From assembly GCF_008107645.1 (NCBI RefSeq), contig NZ_SDGY01000001.1, positions 963,630 through 1,027,629 on the forward strand: DNA of 64,000 nucleotides, read 5' to 3'. The translations under genes and the position numbers were made by a program. This DNA is from Leuconostoc litchii. GTDB lineage: Bacteria; Bacillota; Bacilli; Lactobacillales; Lactobacillaceae. The notes beneath the pieces are model-generated. The model saw only the letters and a program-made list of their open reading frames with translations, made no database searches and was not told where the DNA came from. Numbering within the stretch: position 1 is the first letter of the stretch; every line of letters starts with the position of its first letter. Positions 1-8,461 of this stretch are shown in pieces.

Positions 1-564
1 AGGAAGTGCATAAAGAAAATTTTCATCAGGCATTGTTTGATGGAAAGAAGTATCAAATACTGCTACTGATAAGGCATCTGGCAGGAGCTTTTGAAAAGCG
101 CGTATTCCCATTGCATTGGCAGGATTATGTAGTGGTGCATAATCAGCTAACCGATCAATTTTTGCTAACACTTCATCTGTTACAATTACAGAATGATTGA
201 ACCATTCACCGCCAGCAACAACTCTGTGTCCTACACCCGTAATTTCATCAAAGTCTTCAATAATGCCCAGATCTGTCAACTTTTGCAACATATAATTGAT
301 TGCTTGTTGATGGTTCTTTATTGCAGTAACATTTTCATACTTTTTCCCCTTGCCGTCTTTTGACAAAGTAATATGTTCGTCATCTTCCGAATGGCCAACC
401 AAGCGTTCTGAATGGATTTCTGCACCATACTTAATTGTTACTATCGCATCGTCCATACCGATACGCTCAATAACTCCTTGTGCAATTACTTGTTCTGCAG
501 GCATCTCTAATAATTGAAATTTTAATGATGAACTACCTGCGTTAACAGCCATTGTTTTAGCCAT
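1..564 (-). CDS. ackA: Acetate kinase, 5' part (gene runs off the window start)
   Basis: Reading the minus strand from the ATG at 564 gives MAKTMAVNAGSSSLKFQL, the classic N-terminal phosphate-binding segment of acetate kinase (N-A-G-S-S-S-x-K). It is followed by VGHRVVAGGEWF, matching the family's conserved GHRVVHGG segment. The gene has no stop inside the window, so about 188 residues (roughly half the usual length near 400) are seen. The enzyme interconverts acetyl phosphate + ADP and acetate + ATP in the cytosol, the ATP-yielding end of the heterolactic acetate branch. It lies 58 bases downstream of the methyltransferase gene, the usual com-methyltransferase-ackA order of lactic acid bacteria and bacilli. 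An in-frame second ATG four codons in is possible but less likely. Confidence 0.93.
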   Translation of the reverse strand, partial: MAKTMAVNAGSSSLKFQLLEMPAEQVIAQGVIERIGMDDAIVTIKYGAEIHSERLVGHSEDDEHITLSKDGKGKKYENVTAIKNHQQAINYMLQKLTDLGIIEDFDEITGVGHRVVAGGEWFNHSVIVTDEVLAKIDRLADYAPLHNPANAMGIRAFQKLLPDALSVAVFDTSFHQTMPDENFLYALP

Positions 565-622
565 GATCTGATTTTTACCTGTCTTTCTTACCTAAATTAT
601 GAGTGACAATGCCAAGAATACA

Positions 623-1612
623 TTACTCTTGTTCTTTCTCTAGTTTAACCCACGCTTTGATTTCTTGCAAAAAAACTTGTAATGCTTTGATATCTTTCAA
701 TGAAGGATATTGTCCCATCAATACTTCTTTATTTTTATTAGCTTGCTTTTTTAATACTAGAATAGCTTTAGCTGAACTTGAATCTTTGAAAAAATTATTT
801 GGTAATTGCAAAAACGCCTTAAGTTGTGCTTGTGATGTCACAAATTTGAGTAATTGTTTTGCTTCAGGACCATTTAAAACATTTGCGGGTACGAGCAAGT
901 ATACCCAGCCATCATTTGCCACAAAGTCTAGTGCCTTTTCAATCATCAAATGATGCACAAATGATTTGTCTTCATTGTTTTTAGTAGTAAAACTGTCATC
1001 TGGTTGTAGTGGATAATAACCGATTGGTAAATCTGCAATCACAGCTTTTGCTTTGGGGCCATCCTTTATACCTACAACATCCTCCTGATATAATGTTGTT
1101 TCATCATTGTTAATAAACTCGTCAGCTGCTGCTACTATCGCTAACTGGGTCTCGTCGTTGTCAATACCGATTCTTTTCAGTTGAACATCTATCATTTCAT
1201 CAATTGTCCACAATAAATTACCAGAACCGATAGTCATATCAATGATCATATCATCATTTTGTAGACTAGCTGTTTGACTAATAAAATCAGCCATCAAATA
1301 ACCAATACCATCTGGTGTAATTTGGTAATTTATCGGTGTTTTATCTTCACGATTAGCCTTTAAAATAGCTAATTGTAATACTTTTCTCTTGTCCGAAGAA
1401 GAGGATGAAGACCAATCTAAGTCGACTACAGATTGGATTTCTTTAGTGATATCTATACTTGGTTTATCTAATTCACGATGAACATGCTGTGAATTTATAT
1501 CCTCAATCACTTCAATTAGTGCATCAGTAAAGCTTATATTTGCATCTTTAGCTAACGCACTTGTTGCGCTAATCAATGCATCATAATATTGGGCAATTTT
1601 TTCTTGTGTCAT
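623..1612 (-). CDS. YtxK-type class I SAM-dependent methyltransferase
   Basis: 329 residues. The central region carries the SAM-binding glycine motif (MTIGSGNLLW, about residues 125-135) and a D-L-P-I-G-Y-Y-P segment that takes the place of the NPPY catalytic loop of N6-adenine-type methyltransferases. This architecture matches the YtxK family, found between comG operons and ackA in many Firmicutes. The true substrate is unknown. It starts 31 bases after the stop of the last comG gene and has no terminator before it, so it is probably co-transcribed with the competence operon. Only the family and fold are certain; DNA methylation is an inference from the adenine-methyltransferase-like motifs. 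Confidence 0.8.
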   Translation of the reverse strand: MTQEKIAQYYDALISATSALAKDANISFTDALIEVIEDINSQHVHRELDKPSIDITKEIQSVVDLDWSSSSSSDKRKVLQLAILKANREDKTPINYQITPDGIGYLMADFISQTASLQNDDMIIDMTIGSGNLLWTIDEMIDVQLKRIGIDNDETQLAIVAAADEFINNDETTLYQEDVVGIKDGPKAKAVIADLPIGYYPLQPDDSFTTKNNEDKSFVHHLMIEKALDFVANDGWVYLLVPANVLNGPEAKQLLKFVTSQAQLKAFLQLPNNFFKDSSSAKAILVLKKQANKNKEVLMGQYPSLKDIKALQVFLQEIKAWVKLEKEQE

Positions 1613-1643
1613 AGGTTTATTTTAGCGGTTTTAGTAATAGTTT

Positions 1644-1937
1644 TCAAGGTGATTTCACAAGCAATTTCCGATCATAAATATGCCTACCAAGTGTTATTTC
1701 CATTTGCTTATTAACTACTCGTACTTTAGCGTTGTCTATGGACATGATTTTTTCACTGTCCTTAGAAATTTGCATTGTTGCAACAATTTGTATTTTGTCT
1801 ACTTTAGCTAAATCTATTAACTTTGATTTTGCCTGCAATTGCTGATTAAAAACTGCATTTTGGAGAATAAATGCCATACTTAATACGGATAAAATGACCA
1901 CTGTGGGTAGTAAAATATACGCTTCATTCTGTTTCAT
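1644..1937 (-). CDS. comGG: Putative ComGG-like competence pseudopilin
   Basis: 97 residues, with one hydrophobic segment near the N-terminus (about residues 8-28, LLPTVVILSVLSMAFIL) and a hydrophilic remainder. It occupies the comGG position, last of the pseudopilin genes, and its start overlaps the end of comGF by 14 bases. Like ComGG of other Firmicutes it lacks a clear type IV prepilin cleavage site, and sequence conservation is too low for a firm family call. The assignment rests on position, size and topology. Its likely role is a minor subunit or chaperone of the DNA-uptake pseudopilus at the membrane. Confidence 0.6.
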   Translation of the reverse strand: MKQNEAYILLPTVVILSVLSMAFILQNAVFNQQLQAKSKLIDLAKVDKIQIVATMQISKDSEKIMSIDNAKVRVVNKQMEITLGRHIYDRKLLVKSP

Positions 1938-2349
1938 ATTGTTTTTTTCTCTCTAAACGTAAAATGGTAGACAGTTTTTTAGATTTATTTGTTGTAATTG
2001 TAAGATTTAAGTAGTTCGTTCTATCTTCGATAACTAACTTTGATACATCATGCATCAAAATAATCTGACCTGTACTTTCACCGCTAAGTTGTAGCTTACT
2101 ATTTTTTACCTCAAGGGTCATTTTCTTGCTTTCATAACTGCTCAGTTCTAATTTGTTTGGTTCAACATTCTTCAAAAGATATTTTTGATCTTCAATTTGA
2201 CGAACCGCTGTTTTGAAAGTGGTTCCTGTGTCGACTTGAGAAAACCTATGTAAAGATGGCAGCATAAATTGTAAAGAAACAAGAACAAGAGCAGAAACAG
2301 ATAATGATATCAACGCTTCCAACAATGTAAAACCGCTATTTTTCGTCAT
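1924..2349 (-). CDS. comGF: ComGF-like competence minor pseudopilin
   Basis: 141 residues with a prepilin-like N-terminus (NSGFTLLEALISLSVSALVL): G-F-T-L-L-E is the cleavage and methylation motif processed by the prepilin peptidase ComC, followed by the hydrophobic helix that packs in the pilus core. The C-terminal part is strand-rich, as in ComGF. It overlaps comGE by 14 bases at its start and comGG by 14 bases at its end, so translation is coupled. Its role would be a minor pilin of the transformation pseudopilus. The name is based on order in the operon and the motif. Confidence 0.75.
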   Translation of the reverse strand: MTKNSGFTLLEALISLSVSALVLVSLQFMLPSLHRFSQVDTGTTFKTAVRQIEDQKYLLKNVEPNKLELSSYESKKMTLEVKNSKLQLSGESTGQIILMHDVSKLVIEDRTNYLNLTITTNKSKKLSTILRLERKKQYETE

Positions 2350-2551
2350 ATAATTGCCATTTCTCTAGCGCCTTTGCCTTCTCAAACTCTGCCTGTTTTA
2401 ATTGCAGCTCTAATTTTTTCTTTTGCGTGTTAAATTGATGTACCTGATTATATTCAAATACTGTGCACATGGTTACTAATACCAAAGAAAACATAGCCTC
2501 CATCAAAACAAATGCTGAACTATTCTTTTTAATTATTAATTGTTTCAACAC
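2336..2551 (-). CDS. comGE: ComGE-like competence minor pseudopilin
   Basis: 71 residues. The N-terminus has a short basic stretch, then SSAFVLMEAMFSLVLVTM, a degenerate prepilin motif (A-F-x-L-x-E) with a hydrophobic helix, then a charged region rich in Lys, Glu and Gln (about residues 42-66) that could be a coiled coil. The start chosen is GTG at 2551, seven bases after a strong GGAGGAG ribosome-binding site; a TTG one codon later is the alternative. It is shorter than typical ComGE, but it lies between comGD and comGF with overlaps on both sides and is probably intact. Confidence 0.68.
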   Translation of the reverse strand: MLKQLIIKKNSSAFVLMEAMFSLVLVTMCTVFEYNQVHQFNTQKKKLELQLKQAEFEKAKALEKWQLYDEK

Positions 2552-2927
2552 GATAGTCTCCTCCTCCCAGGCTAAATATTAATTTAACAGTTGAGTTTCC
2601 TGTTAACACGATTGTAGTCGGCGCCACGTAACCAGTGGGTAAAATATTAATTGTCTGTCTAGTGTGTTTTTGAAGACCTTGTGGATAAGATAAAATTTGA
2701 TCGTCAAACCTAACTTCTGTCTTTTCAAAAGCTACGATAATCGTCCTTTGATTTTGTTGCGCTGCTAATCTTGCACCTTGCCAATAAGCATGAAAAGTTA
2801 CTAACCACTGCTTGTGGTTTACTTTCGGTCGCGCTATCGTTTGCGAGCCAACAAGAATTAATAAGCTAATAACCATCAACGTCAACGTGGTTTCAATCAA
2901 AGTAAAAGCGTTATTTGCGTGCTTCAT
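2529..2927 (-). CDS. comGD: ComGD-like competence pseudopilin
   Basis: About 132 residues starting MKHANNAFTLIETTLTLMV: N-A-F-T-L-I-E is a type IV prepilin processing site, with Ala in place of the usual Gly before Phe, followed by a transmembrane helix. The ATG at 2927 is preferred to a TTG three codons upstream because it places a short basic leader directly before the motif. No clear Shine-Dalgarno sequence precedes it; the start lies inside the end of comGC (17-base overlap), suggesting translational coupling. It would be a minor pilin of the DNA-uptake filament. Confidence 0.8.
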   Translation of the reverse strand: MKHANNAFTLIETTLTLMVISLLILVGSQTIARPKVNHKQWLVTFHAYWQGARLAAQQNQRTIIVAFEKTEVRFDDQILSYPQGLQKHTRQTINILPTGYVAPTTIVLTGNSTVKLIFSLGGGDYRVETINN

Positions 2928-3222
2928 TATGAACAATTGTTATCTTCAAATCTTGTGCTTTTTGAAATTGTTTTTCAGATAGATAGTTTTCTGATTTTAA
3001 TACAGATAACGTAACATTCTCTACGTTAGGATGGTCATTTTGATATAAATCAATTTGTGTCTGAACAGTTGACACCATCGCAGTAGCATGGCTTTCTACA
3101 GCATGTTTACGTTGCACGTTCAGGTTAGGCAAAATAAGTAACATTAATAAACTGATAATAAATAACACAATAGCAGCTTCTATTAAGGTAAAAGCTCTTT
3201 TCGTTTTCTTTAAAATTTTCAT
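2911..3222 (-). CDS. comGC: ComGC, major competence pseudopilin
   Basis: 103 residues: a basic leader (MKILKKTKR), the cleavage motif A-F-T-L-I-E-A, a long hydrophobic helix and the conserved I-L-P-N-L segment, all as in ComGC/PilA-type major pilins. After cleavage by the prepilin peptidase (not in this window) it would assemble into the transformation pilus that draws DNA through the cell wall. The start codon overlaps the comGB stop in an ATGA arrangement. No cysteine is present, so the disulfide seen in some ComGC homologues is absent. Confidence 0.9.
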   Translation of the reverse strand: MKILKKTKRAFTLIEAAIVLFIISLLMLLILPNLNVQRKHAVESHATAMVSTVQTQIDLYQNDHPNVENVTLSVLKSENYLSEKQFQKAQDLKITIVHNEARK

Positions 3223-4229
3223 TGATATAATCCTCCGATAGTTTGATACATTGGTAACAACATACTCATGTAAAGGCCAACGATGGCAATACCTATAATG
3301 CCAAAAAACACTGGTTGTAAAGTACCTATGAAACGGTCGGTTTGCTGCATTAATAATCTAAACTGTGTTTTCGCATAATAATCTAAATATTGAGCTAATA
3401 TTTTAGGTTGATGCCCACGAATGAAATAACCAGCTAATGATTTATTAATGAACTGTTTTGATAAAATATATCTTTCAACATCCTCACCATTTTTAAGATG
3501 CTTTTTAATATCTTGTGCAATTGAAACTGCGTAAGATCTACGATGATGTTTTGCAATTTCATCAACAATCTCTGGCAAAGTTAGTCCACTGAACATTAGC
3601 ATTGATAATTGTTGGCTAATTTGATAAGTCACAATTGTTCGAACCATGCTACCCAGAAAAGGTAATGTAGATAAATAATTTAATTTTTGTAATGGTAATA
3701 GTCGATGCCAATACAAGAAACTCAAAAGAGCCAAAGTAATAATAATCAATCCAATACAAAAAAACATAAAACTCGAGTAATGTGGTGTTATTTCACTTGT
3801 TTCACGCCATTGATTCAGCATGGGATATAGAAAGTATTTTAAACCCAATAACATTAACGTTAATATACCAATTAAAATAATTGGATAACGCATCACTTGT
3901 GCTACCTTACTTTGTTGTTGTTGAAACTTTGCAAGACTTTCTCCAATTCTAATTAACGTAGCAGAGACATCTCCATGTTGATGTGCTAATTTTAACTGTA
4001 ATGCAATACCCGCACTAACGTACTGTGTTAACGTATCATGGAGTGTTTGTCCATTTTCTAAGCCATTTTGTACTTGATGTAGTATTGATTGCCAATTTTG
4101 ATGTGCACTAACTAAAATATCAATGCTTTGCGCAATACTATATCCTGAACCCAACAATTCCCCCAGCTCTTGGAAAAATAATACCTGGTCCTGTTTTTTA
4201 AAGCGAGATAAACTTTTGATAAGTTGCAT
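3219..4229 (-). CDS. comGB: ComGB, inner-membrane platform protein of the competence pilus
   Basis: 336 residues, two type II secretion F (GspF/PilC) domains separated by transmembrane segments: hydrophobic spans near residues 113-133, 152-173 and 305-328. Such proteins form the membrane platform that the ComGA ATPase turns to assemble pseudopilins. It has a good ribosome-binding site (GAGGA) and overlaps the end of comGA by 32 bases and comGC by 4. The length is normal for ComGB and nothing looks damaged. Confidence 0.9.
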   Translation of the reverse strand: MQLIKSLSRFKKQDQVLFFQELGELLGSGYSIAQSIDILVSAHQNWQSILHQVQNGLENGQTLHDTLTQYVSAGIALQLKLAHQHGDVSATLIRIGESLAKFQQQQSKVAQVMRYPIILIGILTLMLLGLKYFLYPMLNQWRETSEITPHYSSFMFFCIGLIIITLALLSFLYWHRLLPLQKLNYLSTLPFLGSMVRTIVTYQISQQLSMLMFSGLTLPEIVDEIAKHHRRSYAVSIAQDIKKHLKNGEDVERYILSKQFINKSLAGYFIRGHQPKILAQYLDYYAKTQFRLLMQQTDRFIGTLQPVFFGIIGIAIVGLYMSMLLPMYQTIGGLYQ

Positions 4230-5136
4230 GTGTAATCCTCTTTTTCTCTAGCGCTTCTCGAAGTATCTGCTGCCAATCATCAATTTGTTGTGTATATTCT
4301 TCTAGCGTATGATAGGTTAAAATATCAGCAATAGCCGCCTGTTGACCATCTGTTGTCGGAACTAATCTTTGATATACTGTTTTCATTAAAGCAACCTCTA
4401 ACTGATGTTTATCAACTCCTAATTCTAACAAACGTAACCTAACATCCTTTGCTGATAACGCATGAATGGTACTAAAAACCAAATGCCCACTTAATGCAGC
4501 CTGAACCACTGCTTTTGCTGTTTTTGTGTCTCTAATTTCTCCAATTAATAAGATTTCCGGTCGATGTCGCAAAGCTACTTTAATTAACTCTGTGTAATCA
4601 ATGCCAGCTGTTTCATTCACTTGTAGTTGTACAAATTCCGGTACACACATTTCGACAGGATCTTCAATTGTTAAAACTAACTTATTTTTAGCAATACTAG
4701 CAAGTAAACGATATAACGTCGTTGTTTTTCCTGAACCAGTCGGTCCTGAAATTAAAAATAAGCCGGCGTCCGGCAAGTTCGAATTAATTTCATCAAATTG
4801 TTTTTCTTCTAACCAATATTGCGTGTGGTGTCGTGAATAAATTAATCGCAAAACAACAGTTTCTCGATTCATAAAATCACCAACAGTTGAAACACGAATC
4901 CAAGTATCCCCTCTTTGAAAACGACCTAGTTGTGGTCTTCGTCTCTCTGAAATATTCATTTTTGCTTGATATTTAATTGCGGCAATCATTTTTTCAGCCT
5001 TGCTATTTGGCAATGTTTGTTTAGGTACAATATGACCGGCTACATGAAATTTGATGTCATATGTATCATTAGGTAATATGTAAATATCACTAACTTGTTC
5101 TTCGATTGCTTGATCAAGCAACTGTTCTATTTTCAT
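4198..5136 (-). CDS. comGA: ComGA, pilus assembly ATPase for DNA uptake
   Basis: 312 residues from the ATG at 5136, which follows an AAAGGAAA ribosome-binding site; a longer in-frame start 13 codons upstream lacks one. It has the GspE/PilB secretion ATPase core: Walker A GPTGSGKTTTLYR, the Asp box with I-L-L-I-G-E-I-R-D (Walker B) and the His box H-L-V-F-S-T-I-H-A. It powers assembly of the ComG pseudopilus and is the first gene of the seven-gene comG operon. A terminator (5199-5232) ends the upstream folD transcript, so comGA probably has its own promoter between about 5137 and 5200; I could not identify a competence sigma-factor box there. Confidence 0.93.
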   Translation of the reverse strand: MKIEQLLDQAIEEQVSDIYILPNDTYDIKFHVAGHIVPKQTLPNSKAEKMIAAIKYQAKMNISERRRPQLGRFQRGDTWIRVSTVGDFMNRETVVLRLIYSRHHTQYWLEEKQFDEINSNLPDAGLFLISGPTGSGKTTTLYRLLASIAKNKLVLTIEDPVEMCVPEFVQLQVNETAGIDYTELIKVALRHRPEILLIGEIRDTKTAKAVVQAALSGHLVFSTIHALSAKDVRLRLLELGVDKHQLEVALMKTVYQRLVPTTDGQQAAIADILTYHTLEEYTQQIDDWQQILREALEKKRITHATYQKFISL

Positions 5137-5198
5137 ATCTAATTTCCTTTCTAATTTTTGAGCTCGAAGCATCATACGTTTTAAAATAATTTTCTACA

Positions 5199-5232
5199 CA
5201 AAAAAACATCTGACATAGTTGTCAGATGTTTT
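5199..5232 (-). terminator. Rho-independent terminator of folD
   Basis: Stem ACATCTGAC / GTCAGATGT with a six-base loop and a run of seven T on the minus strand, just after the folD stop. It separates folD from the comG operon. Confidence 0.9.
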
Positions 5233-5242
5233 ATCAATTGGC

Positions 5243-6088
5243 CTAATTATTCTGTTCCGCTAATGTTACTGTATTTTCTAGTAAAGTAGCAATTGTCATA
5301 GGACCAACACCGCCTGGAACTGGCGTGATATAGGAAGCTACCCCTTGCGCTGATTCAAAATCCACATCTCCAGTGGCTTTCCCATCCACAACATTCATAC
5401 CAACATCAATGACCGTAGCACCATTTTTGAGATCTTGTCCTTGAATGAAGTTTGGAATGCCAACACCAACGACAACAACATCAGCATTTTTTAACAAAGT
5501 TTTTAATGTTGTTTCAACGGTATACCTGTGTGCCAACGTAACAGTAGCATCAGCATTAGTCAGCAAAGCAAACATAGGCCGACCAAATAACTGGGACCGA
5601 CCAATAACTAAGGCATTTTTGCCCTTTAAAGGTATATTATAGTGCTTCAAAAGTGTCATAACACCTTGGGGTGTTGCTGCAACCGTATAATCTTCTAGCG
5701 CATCACCAAACAGCATACCTTGTACAGTAGCACCAAGTCCATCCGCATCTTTGTGGGGTGCAACGGCAGAAAAAATTTGACGTTCCTTAACGCCTTTAGC
5801 TAGCGGACTTTGCACTAAAATCCCTGTTACGCTGTCATCATCATTTAATTCTTCTACCAATTTAATAACTGTTGCTGTTGTTGCATCAGATGAAATTGGA
5901 ATATCTAGGGTTTTAATCCCTAACTTTGCTGCTTGTCGTGACTTCATCCCCACATATAATTGACTGCCATCATTTGAAGGGTCATATAAAACAGCTAATG
6001 TGACAGGCCTATCTTGTTTTGCTACGCGTAATTTGGTCTCTGCATTAATCGCTTTAGCAATTGCTTTACCATCTAAAATCTCTGTCAT
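5243..6088 (-). CDS. folD: FolD, methylene-THF dehydrogenase / methenyl-THF cyclohydrolase
   Basis: 281 residues. Key elements: Y-V-G-M-K (the catalytic Tyr and Lys of the YxxxK motif), H-K-D-A-D-G-L-G (substrate loop with catalytic Asp), V-I-G-R-S (NADP loop) and the C-terminal P-G-G-V-G-P-M-T signature. It interconverts 5,10-methylene- and 10-formyl-THF, supplying one-carbon units for purines and for thyA nearby. Two usual motifs are altered: V-Q-L-P-L-P reads V-Q-S-P-L-A, and the conserved P-C-T-P reads A-A-T-P, so the usual cysteine is absent. There is no cysteine in the whole protein. Divergent from comEB. Confidence 0.95.
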   Translation of the reverse strand: MTEILDGKAIAKAINAETKLRVAKQDRPVTLAVLYDPSNDGSQLYVGMKSRQAAKLGIKTLDIPISSDATTATVIKLVEELNDDDSVTGILVQSPLAKGVKERQIFSAVAPHKDADGLGATVQGMLFGDALEDYTVAATPQGVMTLLKHYNIPLKGKNALVIGRSQLFGRPMFALLTNADATVTLAHRYTVETTLKTLLKNADVVVVGVGIPNFIQGQDLKNGATVIDVGMNVVDGKATGDVDFESAQGVASYITPVPGGVGPMTIATLLENTVTLAEQNN

Positions 6089-6158
6089 CCTGTTACTCCT
6101 TCAAATTGAAATGTGTTATTATCATTCTAACAGAATTATTTGATAAAGGAAGTTTTTC

Positions 6159-6635
6159 ATGACAGATCAACGAATTAGTTGGCATCAATATTTTATTGCC
6201 CAAGCAGCAATTTTATCAACACGCTCAACGTGTACTCGACTACATGTAGGTACGATTATTGTTCGAGATCATCGTATTATTGCTAGTGGATACAATGGCT
6301 CTGTATCTGGCACACCACATTGTACCGAAGTTGGTGATTTAATGGTCGATGGACATTGTGTTAGAGCTGTTCATGCTGAACAAAACGCCCTCATGCAAGC
6401 CGCAAAAATGGGTATTAATGTGGATGGCTCTGAAGTTTATGTGACCGACGTTCCTTGCATACAATGTACTAAATTACTCTTACAAGCGGGCATTAATAAA
6501 ATTTATTTTATGCGTGATTATCGAAATAATACATTTGCAGAAGAATTATTAGCACAAAAAAATGTTAAATTAGAACAAGTACCACTTTCTGCATCAACAG
6601 CTGCACAAATAGATATGAATCAATTTATTGAATAG
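6159..6635 (+). CDS. comEB: ComEB, dCMP deaminase family protein
   Basis: 158 residues with the zinc-dependent deaminase signature H-A-E-Q-N-A (catalytic Glu) and V-P-C-I-Q-C (zinc cysteines), plus further cysteines and histidines near the N-terminus (T-C-T-R, H-C-T-E, H-C-V-R) that form the second metal site of dCMP deaminases. It converts dCMP to dUMP, the substrate of the thymidylate synthase encoded next. AAGGAAG ribosome-binding site. The name comes from B. subtilis comEB; a role in transformation is not established. A weak hairpin followed by T residues lies at about 6629-6662. Confidence 0.92.
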   Translation: MTDQRISWHQYFIAQAAILSTRSTCTRLHVGTIIVRDHRIIASGYNGSVSGTPHCTEVGDLMVDGHCVRAVHAEQNALMQAAKMGINVDGSEVYVTDVPCIQCTKLLLQAGINKIYFMRDYRNNTFAEELLAQKNVKLEQVPLSASTAAQIDMNQFIE

Positions 6636-6767
6636 CTATAGCTTATAATTGCTATGTTTTTTTAATGTAGGGCACAGAATTATCACACTGTAAATTCTAT
6701 TAATCTATTTGCTATTTAGCAGGCTTTTAGTTACTATTTTAGATAAAGATTAATTTTGAAAGGAAAT

Positions 6768-6848
6768 GTGTTTAACCATAATTCAAAGAGACACATACTC
6801 TTGATTTTAAAAACACATTATGTATTTTTGACATATGTCTCAAAATGA
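6768..6848 (+). other. Possible short leader ORF overlapping the thyA start
   Basis: A GAAAGGAAAT ribosome-binding-like sequence at 6758-6767 leads into GTG at 6768, opening a 26-codon frame whose TGA (6846-6848) lies inside the first codons of thyA. An overlapping ATG at 6766 opens a 12-codon frame ending at 6804. thyA itself has no Shine-Dalgarno sequence, so translational coupling is possible. The spacing from GGA to either start is short (2-4 bases), which weakens the case. Confidence 0.3.
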
Positions 6849-7803
6849 ACAACAATATCTCGACCTCGCACAAAAAATTCTTAACGAGGGATCATTGAAA
6901 GGTGATCGTACTGGCACCGGTACACATTCTTTATTTGGTACACAAATGCGTTTTGATCTTGCCGAAGGTTTTCCATTATTAACCACTAAAAAAGTGTTTT
7001 TTGGCTTAATTAAAAGCGAACTTTTATGGTTCTTGCGAGGTGATAATAATATTCGTTTCCTTCTCGAACATAATAATCATATTTGGGATGAGTGGGCTTT
7101 TAAAAAGTGGGTTGAGTCTGATAAATATACTGGTCCTGATATGACAGACTTTGGTCTTCGTTCACAAACAGATGAAAATTTTGCTAAGCTTTATAAAGAA
7201 CAGAAGGATATTTTTGTGAACAATATTCTTCATGATAATGATTTTAAAGAAGAATTTGGCTATATTGGTAATGTTTATGGTAAATTATGGCGAAATTGGG
7301 AAACCAATAGTTTAACAGCTGGTGAAGAAACTGTTGATCAAGTTGCACGTCTCATTGATCAAATTAAGGAAACGCCCAACTCACGTCGCCTCATTTTAAC
7401 AGCCTGGAATGCTGAAACAACGCCTCAAGCACCATTACCATCATGTCATGTATTAAGCCAATTTTATGTTGCTGATGGTAAATTAAGTCTTCAAATGTAT
7501 CAACGTTCTGGTGATTTTTTCCTTGGTGTACCATTTAATATTGCAAGTTACTCGCTATTATTACACATGGTAGCTGCTCAAACTGGGTATGAAGTTGGTG
7601 AATTTATTCATACAATCGGTGATACACATATTTACAATAATCACGTTGATCAAATCAATGAGCAATTATCTCGACCAATGCATCCACTACCAAAATTGTG
7701 GCTAAACCCAGAAGTTAAGTCATTATTCGACTATACTATGGATGATATTAAAATATTGGATTACAATAGCGAACCAGCTATTAAAGCACCCGTAGCTGTA
7801 TAA
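6835..7803 (+). CDS. thyA: Thymidylate synthase
   Basis: 322 residues. Catalytic cysteine in L-P-S-C-H-V (about residue 204), folate/dUMP residues in [13 protein letters not shown], and the final A-P-V-A-V. It methylates dUMP to dTMP with methylene-THF. It is longer than the E. coli enzyme by an insert around residues 85-140, as in the Lactobacillus casei type. No Shine-Dalgarno sequence precedes the ATG (TTTTTGACAT just upstream); see the overlapping leader ORF. Pathway neighbours are comEB (dUMP supply) and folD (methylene-THF). Confidence 0.97.
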   Translation: MSQNEQQYLDLAQKILNEGSLKGDRTGTGTHSLFGTQMRFDLAEGFPLLTTKKVFFGLIKSELLWFLRGDNNIRFLLEHNNHIWDEWAFKKWVESDKYTGPDMTDFGLRSQTDENFAKLYKEQKDIFVNNILHDNDFKEEFGYIGNVYGKLWRNWETNSLTAGEETVDQVARLIDQIKETPNSRRLILTAWNAETTPQAPLPSCHVLSQFYVADGKLSLQMYQRSGDFFLGVPFNIASYSLLLHMVAAQTGYEVGEFIHTIGDTHIYNNHVDQINEQLSRPMHPLPKLWLNPEVKSLFDYTMDDIKILDYNSEPAIKAPVAV

Positions 7804-7804
7804 T

Positions 7805-7842
7805 TAAAAAAAGTTATCTGAATATTCAGATAACTTTTTTTA
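7805..7842. terminator. Bidirectional terminator between thyA and radC
   Basis: Perfect hairpin AAAGTTATCTGAATATTCAGATAACTTT flanked by A and T tracts on both sides, serving converging thyA and radC. Confidence 0.92.
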
Positions 7843-8434
7843 ATTGCTGATTTTCTGACATACTCCAATATTCATTTTGTGTCACAACAAACGAATCAAA
7901 TAAACGTAAATCCATCTGATGCCCAATAGTAGCCAAACGTTGGCTAAAGTTAATGTCTGCATTGGATGGCATAATATGTCCACTGGGATGATTATGAACA
8001 ATCATAAAGCCAAAAGCATTAGCTTTTAAAACACGCTGAAATATTTCTCTTGGTGAAGCTTGCACATGGCTTAATGTACCAACAAAAACTATTTCCCAAC
8101 CAATGACATTTAATTGGGTGTCTAGTAAAGCTATACTTAATTGTTCTTGCGTTAAACTACCCATTTCACGTTGTGCAAAACGACCAATTTCTGCTGAATA
8201 CTTAGCATTGAGTATTTGTGGTCGACGTTGGCATGCAACTTGTTTACCAATTTCAATTCCTAACAGTAGCGCCTCATTGACAACTGGATTATGCGAAACA
8301 AAGTCTTCAGCAACATCGTGAGTCAGTTCATTTAAATCATAGTTATTCGGGAAATAACATTGGAATGTATGCATATTCTCCTGATTATCGTACCCTAAAA
8401 TATCATAAAATTTTTGAACCTTTTCCTTGACCAT
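7826..8434 (-). CDS. radC: RadC-family JAB-domain protein
   Basis: 202 residues. The C-terminal half carries the JAMM metalloprotease-like motif H-N-H-P-S-G followed by Asp (S-N-A-D), as in RadC/YeeS proteins; an N-terminal helical segment (residues 1-75) precedes it. The role is unclear; radC belongs to the competence regulon in several Firmicutes but is not required for transformation where tested. It stands alone between two convergent or divergent units. The ORF end overlaps the terminator shared with thyA. Confidence 0.85.
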   Translation of the reverse strand: MVKEKVQKFYDILGYDNQENMHTFQCYFPNNYDLNELTHDVAEDFVSHNPVVNEALLLGIEIGKQVACQRRPQILNAKYSAEIGRFAQREMGSLTQEQLSIALLDTQLNVIGWEIVFVGTLSHVQASPREIFQRVLKANAFGFMIVHNHPSGHIMPSNADINFSQRLATIGHQMDLRLFDSFVVTQNEYWSMSENQQLKKVI

Positions 8435-8461
8435 ATTGTTTTTCCTCTACAATATGATACG

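Noticed and set aside
603-953. Plus-strand open frame of 116 codons
   Set aside because: Lies opposite the methyltransferase gene, cysteine-rich unlike real proteins here, no ribosome-binding site.
5137-5200. Possible competence sigma-factor (com-box/SigH) site before comGA
   Set aside because: AACGTATG resembles TACGAATA at only five of eight positions; no -35 support.
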